NCBI GenBank assembly: GCA_035438985.1
Contig: DAORJK010000009.1
Span: 79,358-143,357 of the forward strand
DNA from: UBA4408 sp002389785
GTDB lineage: Bacteria; Bacteroidota; Bacteroidia; UBA4408
DNA: 64,000 bases
Direction of reading: 5' to 3'
Below the pieces are notes generated by a model, which saw nothing but the letters and a program-made list of their open reading frames with translations, did no database searches and was not told where the DNA came from. The position numbers were made by a program, and so were the translations under genes. Each line of letters begins with the position of its first letter. Position 1 is the first letter of the stretch. Positions 27,386-36,367 of the stretch are shown piece by piece.

Positions 27386-28591
27386 TTGAATTTCGAAGAC
27401 TTTAACTTAAGCGATAATCTGAAAGAGAGTATTGCTTCAATGGGATACACACAAGCTACACCCATACAACAACAAGCTATTCCCATGATTTTGGCGAATA
27501 AAGATTTAATAGCCTGTGCACAAACCGGTACAGGTAAAACAGGCGCTTTTTTAATACCATTATTGAATAAATTGCTTGGGAATGAAGCGCATTATATAAA
27601 AAGCTTAGTATTGGTGCCTACCCGAGAATTAGCAAAACAAATTGATGAACAACTGGAGGGCTTTTCTTACTTTTTGCCGGTAACATCAATTGCAGTTTAT
27701 GGAGGCGGGCAAGGCGATATTTGGGACAATCAAAAAAATGCGATGGTGAATGGTGTCGATATTATTATTGCAACACCGGGCCGATTGATTTCGCATATGG
27801 CGATGGGCTATGTGGATTTAACTAAAGTAGAAGTTTTGGTATTGGATGAAGCCGATAAAATGCTCGACATGGGATTTTTTGAAGACATTGTAAAAATTAT
27901 ACAAACTGTTCCAAAAGAGCGACAAACACTATTGTTTTCGGCAACTATGCCTCCTAAAATTCGCCAACTAGCGAATCAAATTTTACGCAACCCTGAACAG
28001 ATTAGCTTATCGATTTCAAAGCCTGCCGAAAAAATTGAGCAGATAACTTATTTAGTTGGCGATAAACACAAAATTGCACTACTTGAATATCTTTTTAAAG
28101 AAAAGGAAATTGAGAGCATGATTATCTTTACCTCTCGAAAAAATAATGTAGGTGAAATTGTGCGTTCGTTAAACAAGTTGGGTTTTAAAGCCGGTGGAAT
28201 TAATTCAGACCGAACGCAGCAAGAGCGTGAAAGCATTTTGCAGGATTTTAAAAGTCGTAGAATTACAATTTTAGTTGCTACCGATATTTTATCGAGAGGT
28301 ATAGATATTGAGAATTTAAGTCATGTGGTAAATTACGATGTACCGCAAGATGCCGAAGATTATGTGCATCGTGTAGGGCGCACTGCAAGGGCATCATCTA
28401 ACGGAGTTGCCATAACCTTTATAAACGAAAAGGAGCAGTATTTAATTCCCCGTATTGAAAAATTAATTGAAAAGGAATTAAACAAATTAACGCTTCCTGA
28501 GAGTATAGGAATTAGTCCATTGTATCAGCCCGAACAAAACGCAAAGCCTGCGTTTAATGGGAAACGCAAGTTTTACAGGAAAAAGAAATAA
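27386..28591 (+). CDS. DEAD-box ATP-dependent RNA helicase (RhlE-like)
   Basis: This 401-residue RNA helicase has a Q motif (GYTQATPIQQQAIP), motif I AQTGTGKT (45-52), motif Ia PTRELAKQI, motif II DEAD (154-157), motif III SAT (in LLFSATMPP), motif V ATDILSRGIDI and motif VI HRVGRTAR. The basic tail (FNGKRKFYRKKK) is short. The closest named group is RhlE, with roles in ribosome assembly or RNA turnover. The start appears to be TTG at 27386, giving the expected MNFEDFNLSD start. Confidence 0.93.
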   Translation: MNFEDFNLSDNLKESIASMGYTQATPIQQQAIPMILANKDLIACAQTGTGKTGAFLIPLLNKLLGNEAHYIKSLVLVPTRELAKQIDEQLEGFSYFLPVTSIAVYGGGQGDIWDNQKNAMVNGVDIIIATPGRLISHMAMGYVDLTKVEVLVLDEADKMLDMGFFEDIVKIIQTVPKERQTLLFSATMPPKIRQLANQILRNPEQISLSISKPAEKIEQITYLVGDKHKIALLEYLFKEKEIESMIIFTSRKNNVGEIVRSLNKLGFKAGGINSDRTQQERESILQDFKSRRITILVATDILSRGIDIENLSHVVNYDVPQDAEDYVHRVGRTARASSNGVAITFINEKEQYLIPRIEKLIEKELNKLTLPESIGISPLYQPEQNAKPAFNGKRKFYRKKK

Positions 28592-28642
28592 CTATTTTTA
28601 ATGGGATCTTGTAAACCTGCTGGTAAAAACTGCTATTAATTT

Positions 28643-29875
28643 ATGCAAAAAGAATTTATTCAACTTACCTTAAAGAACGGTATCCGTGTAATTCATAAGC
28701 AAACTACCGATGAGGTGGCGCATTGTGGGATTATCATAAACGCCGGCTCACGCGATGAAGGAGAAGATGAACAAGGCATTGCTCACTTAATTGAACACGT
28801 ATTATTTAAGGGTACAAAAAAGCGCAAAGCATTTCATATTTTGAACCGTATCGATAGTGTGGGCGGTGAGTTGAATGCCTATACTACCAAAGAAGAAACC
28901 TGTATTTATGCCTCTTTTTTAGCAAGGTATTTTGAACGTTCGGTTGAACTTATTTCCGACATCGCCTTTCATTCAACCTTTCCCGACAAGGAAATAAAAA
29001 AGGAAAAAGCAGTAATTGTGGATGAAATTAATTCTTACCTCGATAATCCATCGGAACAAATATTTGATGATTTTGATGAACAGATATTTGCCAATCATCC
29101 GCTTGGAAAAAATATTCTAGGAACTCCACAAAGTCTCAAAACAATTTCACGCAAAGACATTCTGAATTTTGTGCAACGAAATTACGCTGCCAATCAACTT
29201 GTATTTTGTTCAATTGGGAATGTAGAGGAACGTACTTTAAAAAGAATTTTAGAAAATCATTTAGGAGCAGTTAAATTAACGCAATCAGAGCAAAATCGCA
29301 AAGTATTTAAAAACTACAAACCCAGCGAAATTCAGGTTAAAAAAGAAACAAATCAAGCACATTGTATACTCGGCAATGTTGCCTATGGTGTGAATCACAA
29401 AGATCGAACTGCGTTGGTTTTAGTAAATAATTTATTGGGAGGACCTGCTATGAATAGCCGGTTAAACCTTGCCATTCGTGAAAAATACGGATTTACTTAT
29501 AATCTTGAATCGAATTATGCAATTTTCACCGACACGGGATTGTTTAGTGTGTATATGGGTACAGATAGCAAGTATTTAGAGCGTTGTGTTGAATTGGTTC
29601 AAAAGGAGTTAACGCTGCTTAAAACAAAAAGCTTAGGGAGTATGCAATTGCAAACTGCCAAACAACAACTTATAGGAAACATAGCATTGGCACAGGAAAG
29701 CAAAGTAAATTTAATGTTGTCGCTTGGAAAAAGTATTCTGCTATTTAACAAAGTAGATAAGTTGAATGATATATATAAGAAGATTGAATCTATTAGCGCA
29801 AAAAAAATAGTGGAAATTTCGAACCATGTTTTCGAAACCAAACAATTGAGTCGCTTGACCTATTTATCAAAATAA
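28643..29875 (+). CDS. M16-family zinc peptidase (processing-peptidase-like)
   Basis: This 410-residue peptidase has the inverted zinc motif HLIEH at 48-52 and the downstream glutamate region KEKAVIVDEINSYLDNPSE, so it should be catalytically active. The C-terminal half carries the usual partner-like domain with the REKYGFTYNLES segment. M16B enzymes degrade or process short peptides. It sits 51 bases after the helicase and 18 before the O-methyltransferase gene. It is distinct from the active/inactive M16 pair at 55.4-58.0 kb. Confidence 0.92.
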   Translation: MQKEFIQLTLKNGIRVIHKQTTDEVAHCGIIINAGSRDEGEDEQGIAHLIEHVLFKGTKKRKAFHILNRIDSVGGELNAYTTKEETCIYASFLARYFERSVELISDIAFHSTFPDKEIKKEKAVIVDEINSYLDNPSEQIFDDFDEQIFANHPLGKNILGTPQSLKTISRKDILNFVQRNYAANQLVFCSIGNVEERTLKRILENHLGAVKLTQSEQNRKVFKNYKPSEIQVKKETNQAHCILGNVAYGVNHKDRTALVLVNNLLGGPAMNSRLNLAIREKYGFTYNLESNYAIFTDTGLFSVYMGTDSKYLERCVELVQKELTLLKTKSLGSMQLQTAKQQLIGNIALAQESKVNLMLSLGKSILLFNKVDKLNDIYKKIESISAKKIVEISNHVFETKQLSRLTYLSK

Positions 29876-29893
29876 GATTACATTCATCATCCT

Positions 29894-30535
29894 ATGGAAT
29901 TTATTGACGAACAATTGGCTGCTTATGTTGAGGCACATACGCAAACAGAATCGGAACTACTAAAAAAAATAAACCGCGATACACATGTCAATGTGTTAAT
30001 GCCACGAATGCTTAGCGGACATTTGCAAGGACAGGTGTTGCGCATGCTTAGTTTAATGATTCAGCCTGATAGAGTTTTAGAAATCGGCACCTACACCGGG
30101 TATTCAGCCATTTGCTTGGCGGAAGGTTTAACTGAAACCGGAAAATTAATTACCATCGATATAAATGCTGAACTCGAAGAGCGTGTGAGGGGCTATTTTG
30201 CTGAGTCTAACGTGCAACAAAAAATTGACTACCGTATTGGAAATGCATTGGAAATAATTCCTTCGCTTAATGAATGTTTTGATCTGGTATTTATTGATGC
30301 CGATAAAAGCAACTATTCAAACTACTTTGATTTGTGTATTGATAATGTTCGAAAAGGAGGTTATCTGATTGCGGATAATGTTTTGTGGAGTGGGAAAATT
30401 TTAATGCCTCCTGAAAAAATGGATAAAGACACCCTGTTGATCCACCAATTCAATAATAAAATACAAGCGGATAAGCGGGTTGAGAATGTGCTTTTTCCGA
30501 TACGGGATGGTTTAATGGTAATGCGCAAACTGTAA
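29894..30535 (+). CDS. Class I SAM-dependent O-methyltransferase
   Basis: This 213-residue enzyme belongs to the catechol/caffeoyl-CoA O-methyltransferase family (PF01596-like). The SAM-binding motif VLEIGTYTGYSAICLAEGL, the acidic TIDINAE and the metal-binding segment FDLVFIDADKSNYSNY with NVLWSGKI are intact. Substrate is not predictable. The stop codon lies in the loop of the terminator that ends this transcription unit. Confidence 0.9.
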   Translation: MEFIDEQLAAYVEAHTQTESELLKKINRDTHVNVLMPRMLSGHLQGQVLRMLSLMIQPDRVLEIGTYTGYSAICLAEGLTETGKLITIDINAELEERVRGYFAESNVQQKIDYRIGNALEIIPSLNECFDLVFIDADKSNYSNYFDLCIDNVRKGGYLIADNVLWSGKILMPPEKMDKDTLLIHQFNNKIQADKRVENVLFPIRDGLMVMRKL

Positions 30536-30555
30536 GACTTTGCGCCTTTTTTTTT
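30523..30555 (+). terminator. Intrinsic terminator overlapping the end of the O-methyltransferase gene
   Basis: GCGCAAA (30523-30529) pairs with TTTGCGC (30539-30545) around a 9-base loop, followed by one C and nine T residues. The left arm is coding sequence and the TAA stop (30533-30535) sits in the loop. Confidence 0.85.
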
Positions 30556-30643
30556 GCTTAGGACTTATCCAATATTCATTGTAAAATTTTTGTAATCGCA
30601 AATTAGTAGTTAAGTTTACACAGGTTCAAAAACTCACAAAATA

Positions 30644-30670
30644 TTGCTCAAAAAAGTAGAATTAATTTTG
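30644..30670 (+). promoter_or_regulatory. Promoter of the acyl-CoA carboxylase gene
   Basis: TTG at 30644-30646 and an exact TAnnTTTG match (TAATTTTG, 30663-30670) are separated by 16 bases. The ATG follows 23 bases after the -7 element. It lies just beyond the preceding terminator. Confidence 0.5.
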
Positions 30671-30693
30671 ATTTTTAAAACGAAGAATATCCA

Positions 30694-32322
30694 ATGAACA
30701 TAGAATATAACCGCAACGAAGATGTAATGAAACTCTTGATTGGAGAGATGGAACGTAAATTAGAAAAAATACGTTTGGGCGGCGGACAAAAAAAAATTGA
30801 TTCGGAACATGCCAAGGGAAAATTAACGGCACGTGAACGTATTGCTTTGTTGGTCGATAAAAATTCGCCACAAATTGAAATAGGTGCTTTTGTAGGAGAA
30901 GGTATGTATGAAGAACATGGAGGTTGTCCGAGTGGTGGAGTGGTAATTGTGATTGGATATGTAAGTAAGAAGCAATGCATTATAGTTGCAAACGATGCTA
31001 CTGTGAAAGCCGGAGCTTGGTTTCCGATAACTGCGAAAAAGAATTTACGTGCTCAGGAAATAGCCATGGAAAACCGGCTGCCAATTATTTATTTAGTGGA
31101 TAGCGCAGGGGTATATCTTCCATTACAGGATGAAATATTTCCGGATAAAGAACACTTTGGTCGTATTTTCCGCAACAATGCTATTATGTCGTCGATGGGA
31201 ATAGTGCAGGTTTCGGCAATAATGGGTAGCTGTGTTGCCGGTGGTGCCTACCTTCCAATTATGAGTGATGAAGCTTTGATTGTAAATAAAACAGGTTCCA
31301 TATTTTTGGCAGGATCGTATTTAGTAAAAGCAGCTATTGGAGAAGATATAGATAACGAAACTTTAGGTGGAGCAACAACCCATTGTGAAATTTCGGGGGT
31401 AACAGATTATAAATCGGAAAACGATCAAGAATGCATTGCTTCAATTCGTGCTATCTTTGATAAGATGGGCGATTATGAAAAAGCCGGATTTAACCGAGAA
31501 AGCCCTGCCCTACCTAAAAAAGACGAAAAAGAAATATTGGGCATATTTCCTGAAACCAGAGATAAACAATACGATGTTCGTGAAATTTTAGAACGATTAC
31601 TCGATAATTCAGAATTTGAAGAATACAAAGAATTGTATGGTCAAAGCATACTTTGCGGGCTTGGACGCATCGATGGTTGGGCTGTAGGAATAGTTGCCAA
31701 TCAGCGAAAAGTAGTGAAATCGAAAAAGGGTGAGATGCAATTTGGTGGGGTAATATATTCGGATAGTGCCGATAAAGCAGCGCGTTTTATCATGAATTGC
31801 AATCAGAAAAAAATTCCTTTGGTTTTCCTACAGGATGTTACCGGATTTATGGTTGGCTCCCGTTCAGAGCAAGGAGGCATAATTAAAGATGGAGCCAAAT
31901 TGGTGAATGCGATGAGCAATTCGGTTGTTCCAAAGTTTACCGTAATTACCGGTAATTCGTATGGAGCAGGAAATTACGCCATGTGTGGAAAAGCTTACGA
32001 TCCGCGTTTAATTGTGGGTTGGCCAACTGCACAGGTAGCAGTAATGGGTGGTGCACAAGCTGCTAAAGTATTGTTGCAAATTCAAGTAGCTTCAATGAAA
32101 GCCCAAGGTAAAGTGGTAAGTTCGGAAGAAGAAAAAGCCTTGCTCGATAAAATTACCGAGCGTTATACTTCACAAACAACTCCTTATTATGCAGCATCGC
32201 GCTTATGGCTGGATGCAATTATACATCCTTTAGATACCCGAAAATGGATTTCGATGGGAATTGAAATGGCCAATCATGCACCTATTACAAAAGCTTATAA
32301 TGTAGGTGTGATTCAAACCTAA
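30694..32322 (+). CDS. Acyl-CoA carboxylase, carboxyltransferase (beta) subunit
   Basis: This 542-residue biotin-dependent carboxyltransferase has two crotonase-like halves. The first has an oxyanion-hole glycine stretch in IMGSCVAGGAYLPIMSDEA and the second in VITGNSYGAGNYAMCGKAYD, followed by GWPTAQVAVMGGAQAAKVL. It transfers carboxybiotin's CO2 to an acyl-CoA. Length and the GGATTHCEISGVTDY region look closest to methylcrotonyl-CoA carboxylase beta, but propionyl-CoA specificity is possible. The biotin carboxylase and carrier subunits are not in this window. It has its own promoter. Confidence 0.9.
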   Translation: MNIEYNRNEDVMKLLIGEMERKLEKIRLGGGQKKIDSEHAKGKLTARERIALLVDKNSPQIEIGAFVGEGMYEEHGGCPSGGVVIVIGYVSKKQCIIVANDATVKAGAWFPITAKKNLRAQEIAMENRLPIIYLVDSAGVYLPLQDEIFPDKEHFGRIFRNNAIMSSMGIVQVSAIMGSCVAGGAYLPIMSDEALIVNKTGSIFLAGSYLVKAAIGEDIDNETLGGATTHCEISGVTDYKSENDQECIASIRAIFDKMGDYEKAGFNRESPALPKKDEKEILGIFPETRDKQYDVREILERLLDNSEFEEYKELYGQSILCGLGRIDGWAVGIVANQRKVVKSKKGEMQFGGVIYSDSADKAARFIMNCNQKKIPLVFLQDVTGFMVGSRSEQGGIIKDGAKLVNAMSNSVVPKFTVITGNSYGAGNYAMCGKAYDPRLIVGWPTAQVAVMGGAQAAKVLLQIQVASMKAQGKVVSSEEEKALLDKITERYTSQTTPYYAASRLWLDAIIHPLDTRKWISMGIEMANHAPITKAYNVGVIQT

Positions 32323-32556
32323 ACTCTTTGAGTTGATTGTAAATAAGTGAAAAATATTCTAACGCTAGTTTTTTAATAGCTCTTTATTAAGTTCAAATGG
32401 CAACGAGTAAATCTGATATCAAAAACTATTTAAATGGCCTTTTCGTATTTTTAAAGATAAAACATCTAGTCATTTAATTGACTACATGAATAGAAAAAAT
32501 TATTTATTTACCAATCATTTAGTATTTTTACTCATCAACATTTAAATTCTGAAAGC

Positions 32557-33522
32557 ATGAAAAAAAAATTACATAACCCATCTCGCATAGTAATAGCAGC
32601 TTTAACCGGGCTTTTATAACTCAACCTTTCAATTGCTAGTGCACAAAGCAATTTAATTATAGGGTCAGGTTCACAAATGGGAACCTCCGTTAATTCTGCT
32701 ACCGGTGATTCAGGACCTATGTACAAATCTACAGCAACCAGTAATTTTGTGTATTCACGCTATAGTTTTTTGTACACAGCTACCGAATTAGCTTCTGGCG
32801 GTTTAGTTAGTGGAGATATGATTACTGATGTTTCCTGGTTTAAAGCCAATAATGCGATGGGAAATTCTCCTTGTGTATTTGAGGTATGGATTAAAAACTC
32901 ATCTTTAACCACCATTGGTGCAGCAGGACAAGGATGGACCAATGTAATTTCAGGATCGACTCAAGTTTACAGCAATACTTCACACATGGTGGATAGTACG
33001 ATTGGTTGGCATCAGATAACCTTTAATGCACCTTTCGTGTATAGCGGTGGAGCACTAGAAATTGCAACAAATTTTGACATGTCACAAGGTACCTCACCTT
33101 GGACTACAGCGGGGTTTTCATGGAAAAAAGATCCCATGACCAATGTAACTCTTTCTTATTGTGGAAACGCAGCGCCAGGAGCAGTTTTACCGAATCTAAG
33201 AACTGTACGTCCGCAAATTAAAATCGGTTATACCCCATTCACAGCTATTAAAGAAACAGCCAATAATACCACCCTAGCGTTTGATGTATCACCGAATCCG
33301 GCTAACGAAACTCTACAAATTAATTTTGAAGCTACACTAAATGTTGAACATAATTTGTGTATCTATTCGGCTAATGGGAAAGCTGTTCTAACCCAAACAT
33401 TAACTGCTAACTCACCGGCAAATCAATACCAAGTTGATGTTAGCAATTTACCGGCCGGAATGTACCTGGTTCAAATTAAGAATTCCAATCGCAGCTTTAG
33501 CAAAAAAATATTTTTAGAATAA
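32557..33522 (+). pseudogene. T9SS cargo gene interrupted by an in-frame TAA in its signal peptide
   Basis: The reading frame starting at ATG 32557 encodes MKKKLHNPSRIVIAALTGLL, then a TAA at 32617-32619, then LNLSIASAQSNL, which completes a normal signal peptide with an AxA-Q cleavage site. The mature part (to 33522) is a beta-rich domain of about 210 residues (YSRYSFLYTATELASGG, YSGGALEIATNFDMSQG) and a type A T9SS sorting domain (DVSPNPANETLQINF to SFSKKIFLE). An in-frame ATG at 32677 could start a leaderless product, which could not be exported. One base change (for example TAA to TAT) would restore a 321-residue precursor. The rest of the frame is undamaged, so the lesion is recent, suppressed, or a sequencing error. 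Confidence 0.78.
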
Positions 33523-33596
33523 GCTTTGCTGAAGTCGCACCTTTGTTTTGTTGAAAAAGTTGAATAAGTTTTTTAGCATTGGCTTTTGTTGTAGTG

Positions 33597-33604
33597 TATT
33601 TTTG
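33597..33604 (+). promoter_or_regulatory. -7 element of the MazG-like gene
   Basis: TATTTTTG matches TAnnTTTG exactly and ends 18 bases before the ATG at 33623. A TTG at 33579-33581 is 15 bases upstream, slightly closer than usual. Confidence 0.4.
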
Positions 33605-33622
33605 AAATAAAAAATACTAAGC

Positions 33623-34018
33623 ATGGCCGATCTTATCGATAACATCAACAAAGTAAAAGTGTTTCACGAAACCTTTAATATATCTTACCACAACGAGCCT
33701 ACCGCCAATCTTAGCGAACAGGAGTATATGCTTCGTTACAACCTGATGAAGGAAGAAAACGAAGAATATTTGGATGCTTGCAAACGTGGCGATTTAACTG
33801 AAATTGCTGATGCACTTGGCGACAAAATGTATATCCTATTTGGTACTATTATCAAGCATGGTTTGCACCATAAAATAGAAGAAGTGTTTGAAGAAATTCA
33901 ACGCAGCAACATGAGTAAACTTGACGAAAATGGTAAGCCTATTTATCGTGAAGATGGGAAAATATTAAAAAGTCAATTGTATTTTAAACCCAATATTAAA
34001 GCGATTTTGGAGAAATAA
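33623..34018 (+). CDS. MazG-like / PRA-PH-type nucleoside triphosphate pyrophosphohydrolase
   Basis: This 131-residue all-alpha NTP pyrophosphatase has the metal-binding motif EENEEYLDAC in the second helix, followed by the paired motif EIADALGDKMYILFGT. That E-x-x-E...E-x-x-D arrangement binds magnesium in this superfamily. Such enzymes cleave NTPs or dNTPs to the monophosphate and pyrophosphate, often as house-cleaning activity. A substrate cannot be assigned. The C-terminal tail (DGKILKSQLYFKPNI) resembles phage and bacterial members of the MazG-like group. Confidence 0.85.
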   Translation: MADLIDNINKVKVFHETFNISYHNEPTANLSEQEYMLRYNLMKEENEEYLDACKRGDLTEIADALGDKMYILFGTIIKHGLHHKIEEVFEEIQRSNMSKLDENGKPIYREDGKILKSQLYFKPNIKAILEK

Positions 34019-34294
34019 AAATGGTGCAAGCTGTGTATATTATAGATAATGTACACTATCAAGTGAGAGCTTTTATTTTAGGATCATAACACGTCTTTTT
34101 CGCAAAAATATTTTATTAAAATTAAACAAATTTCTACCGAAAACTAGATTGCGCTTTTTTAATTGCACCTACTTTAAGTTAAAAATTCATCATAGCTAAC
34201 CTAAAGTCTGACCAAAATAAGAAATTTCGTTTGCTAGCTACTAATAGTAGTCGCCGCAACCCTGGCTTGTCTTAGTTTCAAGTTTAACCTTACA
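34019..34294. other. Intergenic stretch upstream of the toxin-antitoxin pair
   Basis: A 22-codon open frame (34021-34089) immediately after the MazG-like gene has no recognisable features. A short perfect palindrome CTACTAATAGTAG lies near 34238-34250. Otherwise I see nothing conserved or structured. Confidence 0.4.
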
Positions 34295-34325
34295 TTGTCT
34301 TCTTCATAAAAATTTTGTAGGTTTG
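34295..34325 (+). promoter_or_regulatory. Promoter of the toxin-antitoxin operon
   Basis: TTG (34295-34297) and TAGGTTTG (34318-34325), an exact -7 consensus, are spaced by 20 bases. The antitoxin ATG follows 19 bases later. Confidence 0.6.
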
Positions 34326-34344
34326 ACATTCAAAAATATGTGTC

Positions 34345-34542
34345 ATGGAAGCCGTACTAATTAATGTTGAAAAGAAGTCCGATATAGCTTTTCTGATTAG
34401 TCTAGCAAAGAAACTAGGAATGTCGGCAAAAGCATTGACTAGCGCTGAAATTGAAGATTGGCGTTTTGCTCAAAAAATCGATGCTGGTATGAAAACTCCA
34501 AAAGTCAGTAAGAGTGAAGTAATGAAAGCCTTGGGTAAATGA
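34345..34542 (+). CDS. Antitoxin of a RelE/ParE-type pair
   Basis: This 65-residue protein begins with a strand-helix segment (MEAVLINVEKKSDIAFLISL, then AKKLGMSAKALTSAE) and ends in the VSKSEVMKAL helix typical of small antitoxins that partner RelE/ParE toxins in Bacteroidota. It has its own promoter, and its TGA stop overlaps the toxin ATG (34539-34542, ATGA), the standard coupling for these operons. The antitoxin is intact although the toxin frame is not. DNA-binding autorepression is assumed for this class but I see no classical HTH or ribbon-helix-helix. Confidence 0.78.
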   Translation: MEAVLINVEKKSDIAFLISLAKKLGMSAKALTSAEIEDWRFAQKIDAGMKTPKVSKSEVMKALGK

Positions 34543-34804
34543 AAGTTGAATTTAAAAGTCGTTTTTGAAGGATCTTAAGAAACTCAAAAATAGATCACTC
34601 CAAAATTCAATTTACAACTGCATAATTCAAGTAGAGTCATCCGAGTCTATTTCAAATATTAAAAACATTAAAAAGTTAGCGGGTTTCGAATTCCATTATC
34701 AGATAAGAGTCGGTGATTATAGAATCGGTCTCAAATTAAAAAATGAAATTGTCCACTTTGTTGTTTTTGAACACCGCAAGGATATCTATAAAACTTTTCC
34801 TTAG
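34539..34804 (+). pseudogene. RelE/ParE-type toxin gene split by a one-base frameshift
   Basis: From ATG 34539 the frame reads MKVEFKSRF and then stops at TGA (34566-34568). The next frame, entered at the TTG at 34565, continues LKDLKKLKNRSLQNSIYNCI and runs to 34804. It includes the family core (FHYQIRVGDYRIGLKL) and the C-terminal FEHRKDIYKTFP. Joining the halves gives an 88-residue toxin of normal length and start. The break lies exactly in a run of five T (34562-34566); six T would restore the frame. A -1 slip of the TTT codon before TGA would also restore it. So this is a real frameshift mutation, a homopolymer sequencing error, or recoding. Toxins of this fold usually cleave ribosome-bound mRNA or poison gyrase. 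Confidence 0.8.
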
Positions 34805-34873
34805 TTAGAATTTTTTTATAAACATTTCAAATTTTCTTGCAGCAAGGCGAGTACTAATAACTAATTTTTCACA

Positions 34874-35650
34874 TTAAGAAAGAGTCCAAATTTTCCACGA
34901 GGCTTCTGCTTGCAAATAAAGCATGGTTAAGCCATTTTGTGTAAGAGCACCTTGCTCCTTCCCTTTTTTTAAGAAAATTGTTTCTTCGGGATTGTAAATT
35001 AAATCCATTAATAAATGTTCGGGACCAATGTACTCATAAGGCAATGCAGGGAAAAACTCCACCTTAGGTGACATACCAACCGGACTGCAATTTACCACTA
35101 AATGACAGGAAGCAAAATGGTGCTCTGTTAATTCCTCGTAATTAAAAACAGTAGCTGGTTGTGATAAATTGGTTGTGTCCTTATTTCTACTTACAAAAAA
35201 ATAATCGATGCCCAATTGATTTAATACATAGGCAACAGCCTTAGCTGCACCTCCGGTTCCAAGAATTAATGCGCGTTGATGATTATTTTTTAAAAAGGGT
35301 TTCAAAGCATTTGAAAAACCAAACACATCGGTATTGTACCCTTTTAAAATGGGTTCAGCTCCGTTTGAATTTCTTTTAATCAATATCGTATTTACGGCAC
35401 CAACAAGCTTTGCCGTTTCTTCTAACTCATGCAGGTAAGGAATCACTGTTTCCTTGTAAGGAATGGTTACGTTTAATCCAATTAGTTGCGGCTCATTGCT
35501 TAGTAACTGTGGAAATTCGGAAATTGATGGTATAGGAAAAACTTTGTGAACTGCATTAGGAATTGCTTCGCGTTTAAATTTATCGGAAAAATAACTATTG
35601 GAAAAAGAATGAGAAATAGGATAGCCAATTATTCCATAAACCTTTTGCAT
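34874..35650 (-). CDS. aroE: Shikimate dehydrogenase
   Basis: This 258-residue enzyme performs the NADP-dependent reduction of 3-dehydroshikimate in the aromatic amino-acid pathway. The shikimate-binding SHSFSNSYF, the catalytic lysine in NVTIPYKETV, NTILI and YNTDVFGF, and the dinucleotide-binding LILGTGGAAKAVAYVL are all intact. The C-terminal NGLTMLYLQAEASWKIW is typical. It lies 20 bases downstream of dedA and may share its transcript. Confidence 0.94.
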   Translation of the reverse strand: MQKVYGIIGYPISHSFSNSYFSDKFKREAIPNAVHKVFPIPSISEFPQLLSNEPQLIGLNVTIPYKETVIPYLHELEETAKLVGAVNTILIKRNSNGAEPILKGYNTDVFGFSNALKPFLKNNHQRALILGTGGAAKAVAYVLNQLGIDYFFVSRNKDTTNLSQPATVFNYEELTEHHFASCHLVVNCSPVGMSPKVEFFPALPYEYIGPEHLLMDLIYNPEETIFLKKGKEQGALTQNGLTMLYLQAEASWKIWTLS

Positions 35651-35670
35651 AGTGCCTTTGCCGTTGAATA

Positions 35671-36312
35671 CTAAAAAGCTTTATCCTTAAAAAACTTTGC
35701 TTTCAATACTTCAATCAAGATAGGCAAAATTGAAATAAAAATAATTCCTAAGGCTACCAATTCAATATTTTTACGAATCCAAGGAATTTCGCCAAGGAAG
35801 TATCCTGCAAATAGCAAACTCAATATCCAAATTGCACCACCCAGTAAATCAAAACTTAAGAATTTTTTATATTTCATTTCAGCAACACCTGCAACAAACG
35901 GCGCAAACGTGCGAACGATCGGAACAAAGCGTGCCAGTATAATGGTTTTAGGTCCGTACTTTTCGTAAAACGAATGTGTTTTATCAAGGTATTCTTGCTT
36001 GACAATTGCTTTACCGCGGAACTTTATTTGCAGGGCTCTTAATCCAATTTTACGTCCCACCCAATAATTGGTATTATCACCAACAACTGCTGCCACAAAT
36101 AATAAAAACACCAACAAGGATATATTCAAATATCCCAAGCGGGCAAACAAACCGGCTGTGAACAAGAGTGAATCGCCCGGTAAAAAAGGCATAATCACCA
36201 TACCAGTTTCAATAAAAATTACCAAAAACAAAATCAAATAAACCAGTGTTCCATAATTGGCAAATAGCCATTCAAAATCGAGGTGTAAAATGTGTTTGAA
36301 GAGTTCGATCAT
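35671..36312 (-). CDS. DedA-family membrane protein
   Basis: This 213-residue protein has about five hydrophobic helices and the DedA/SNARE-associated pattern. An N-terminal FIETGMVIMPFLPGDSLLF re-entrant segment, GDNTNYWVGRKIG, and the downstream FYEKYGPKTIILARFVPIVRTFAPFVAGV with its conserved arginines are present. DedA proteins are inner-membrane undecaprenyl-phosphate or phospholipid translocases needed for envelope integrity. The gene precedes aroE and follows the rhodanese gene after 55 bases. Confidence 0.92.
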   Translation of the reverse strand: MIELFKHILHLDFEWLFANYGTLVYLILFLVIFIETGMVIMPFLPGDSLLFTAGLFARLGYLNISLLVFLLFVAAVVGDNTNYWVGRKIGLRALQIKFRGKAIVKQEYLDKTHSFYEKYGPKTIILARFVPIVRTFAPFVAGVAEMKYKKFLSFDLLGGAIWILSLLFAGYFLGEIPWIRKNIELVALGIIFISILPILIEVLKAKFFKDKAF

Positions 36313-36367
36313 ACCTATAAAAAAATCAGTTCCTTTAGTTAATGTTTAAATCGTGCTATTCTTTTTA

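Noticed and set aside
34021..34089. 22-codon open frame after the MazG-like gene
   Set aside because: Too short and featureless to support as a gene.
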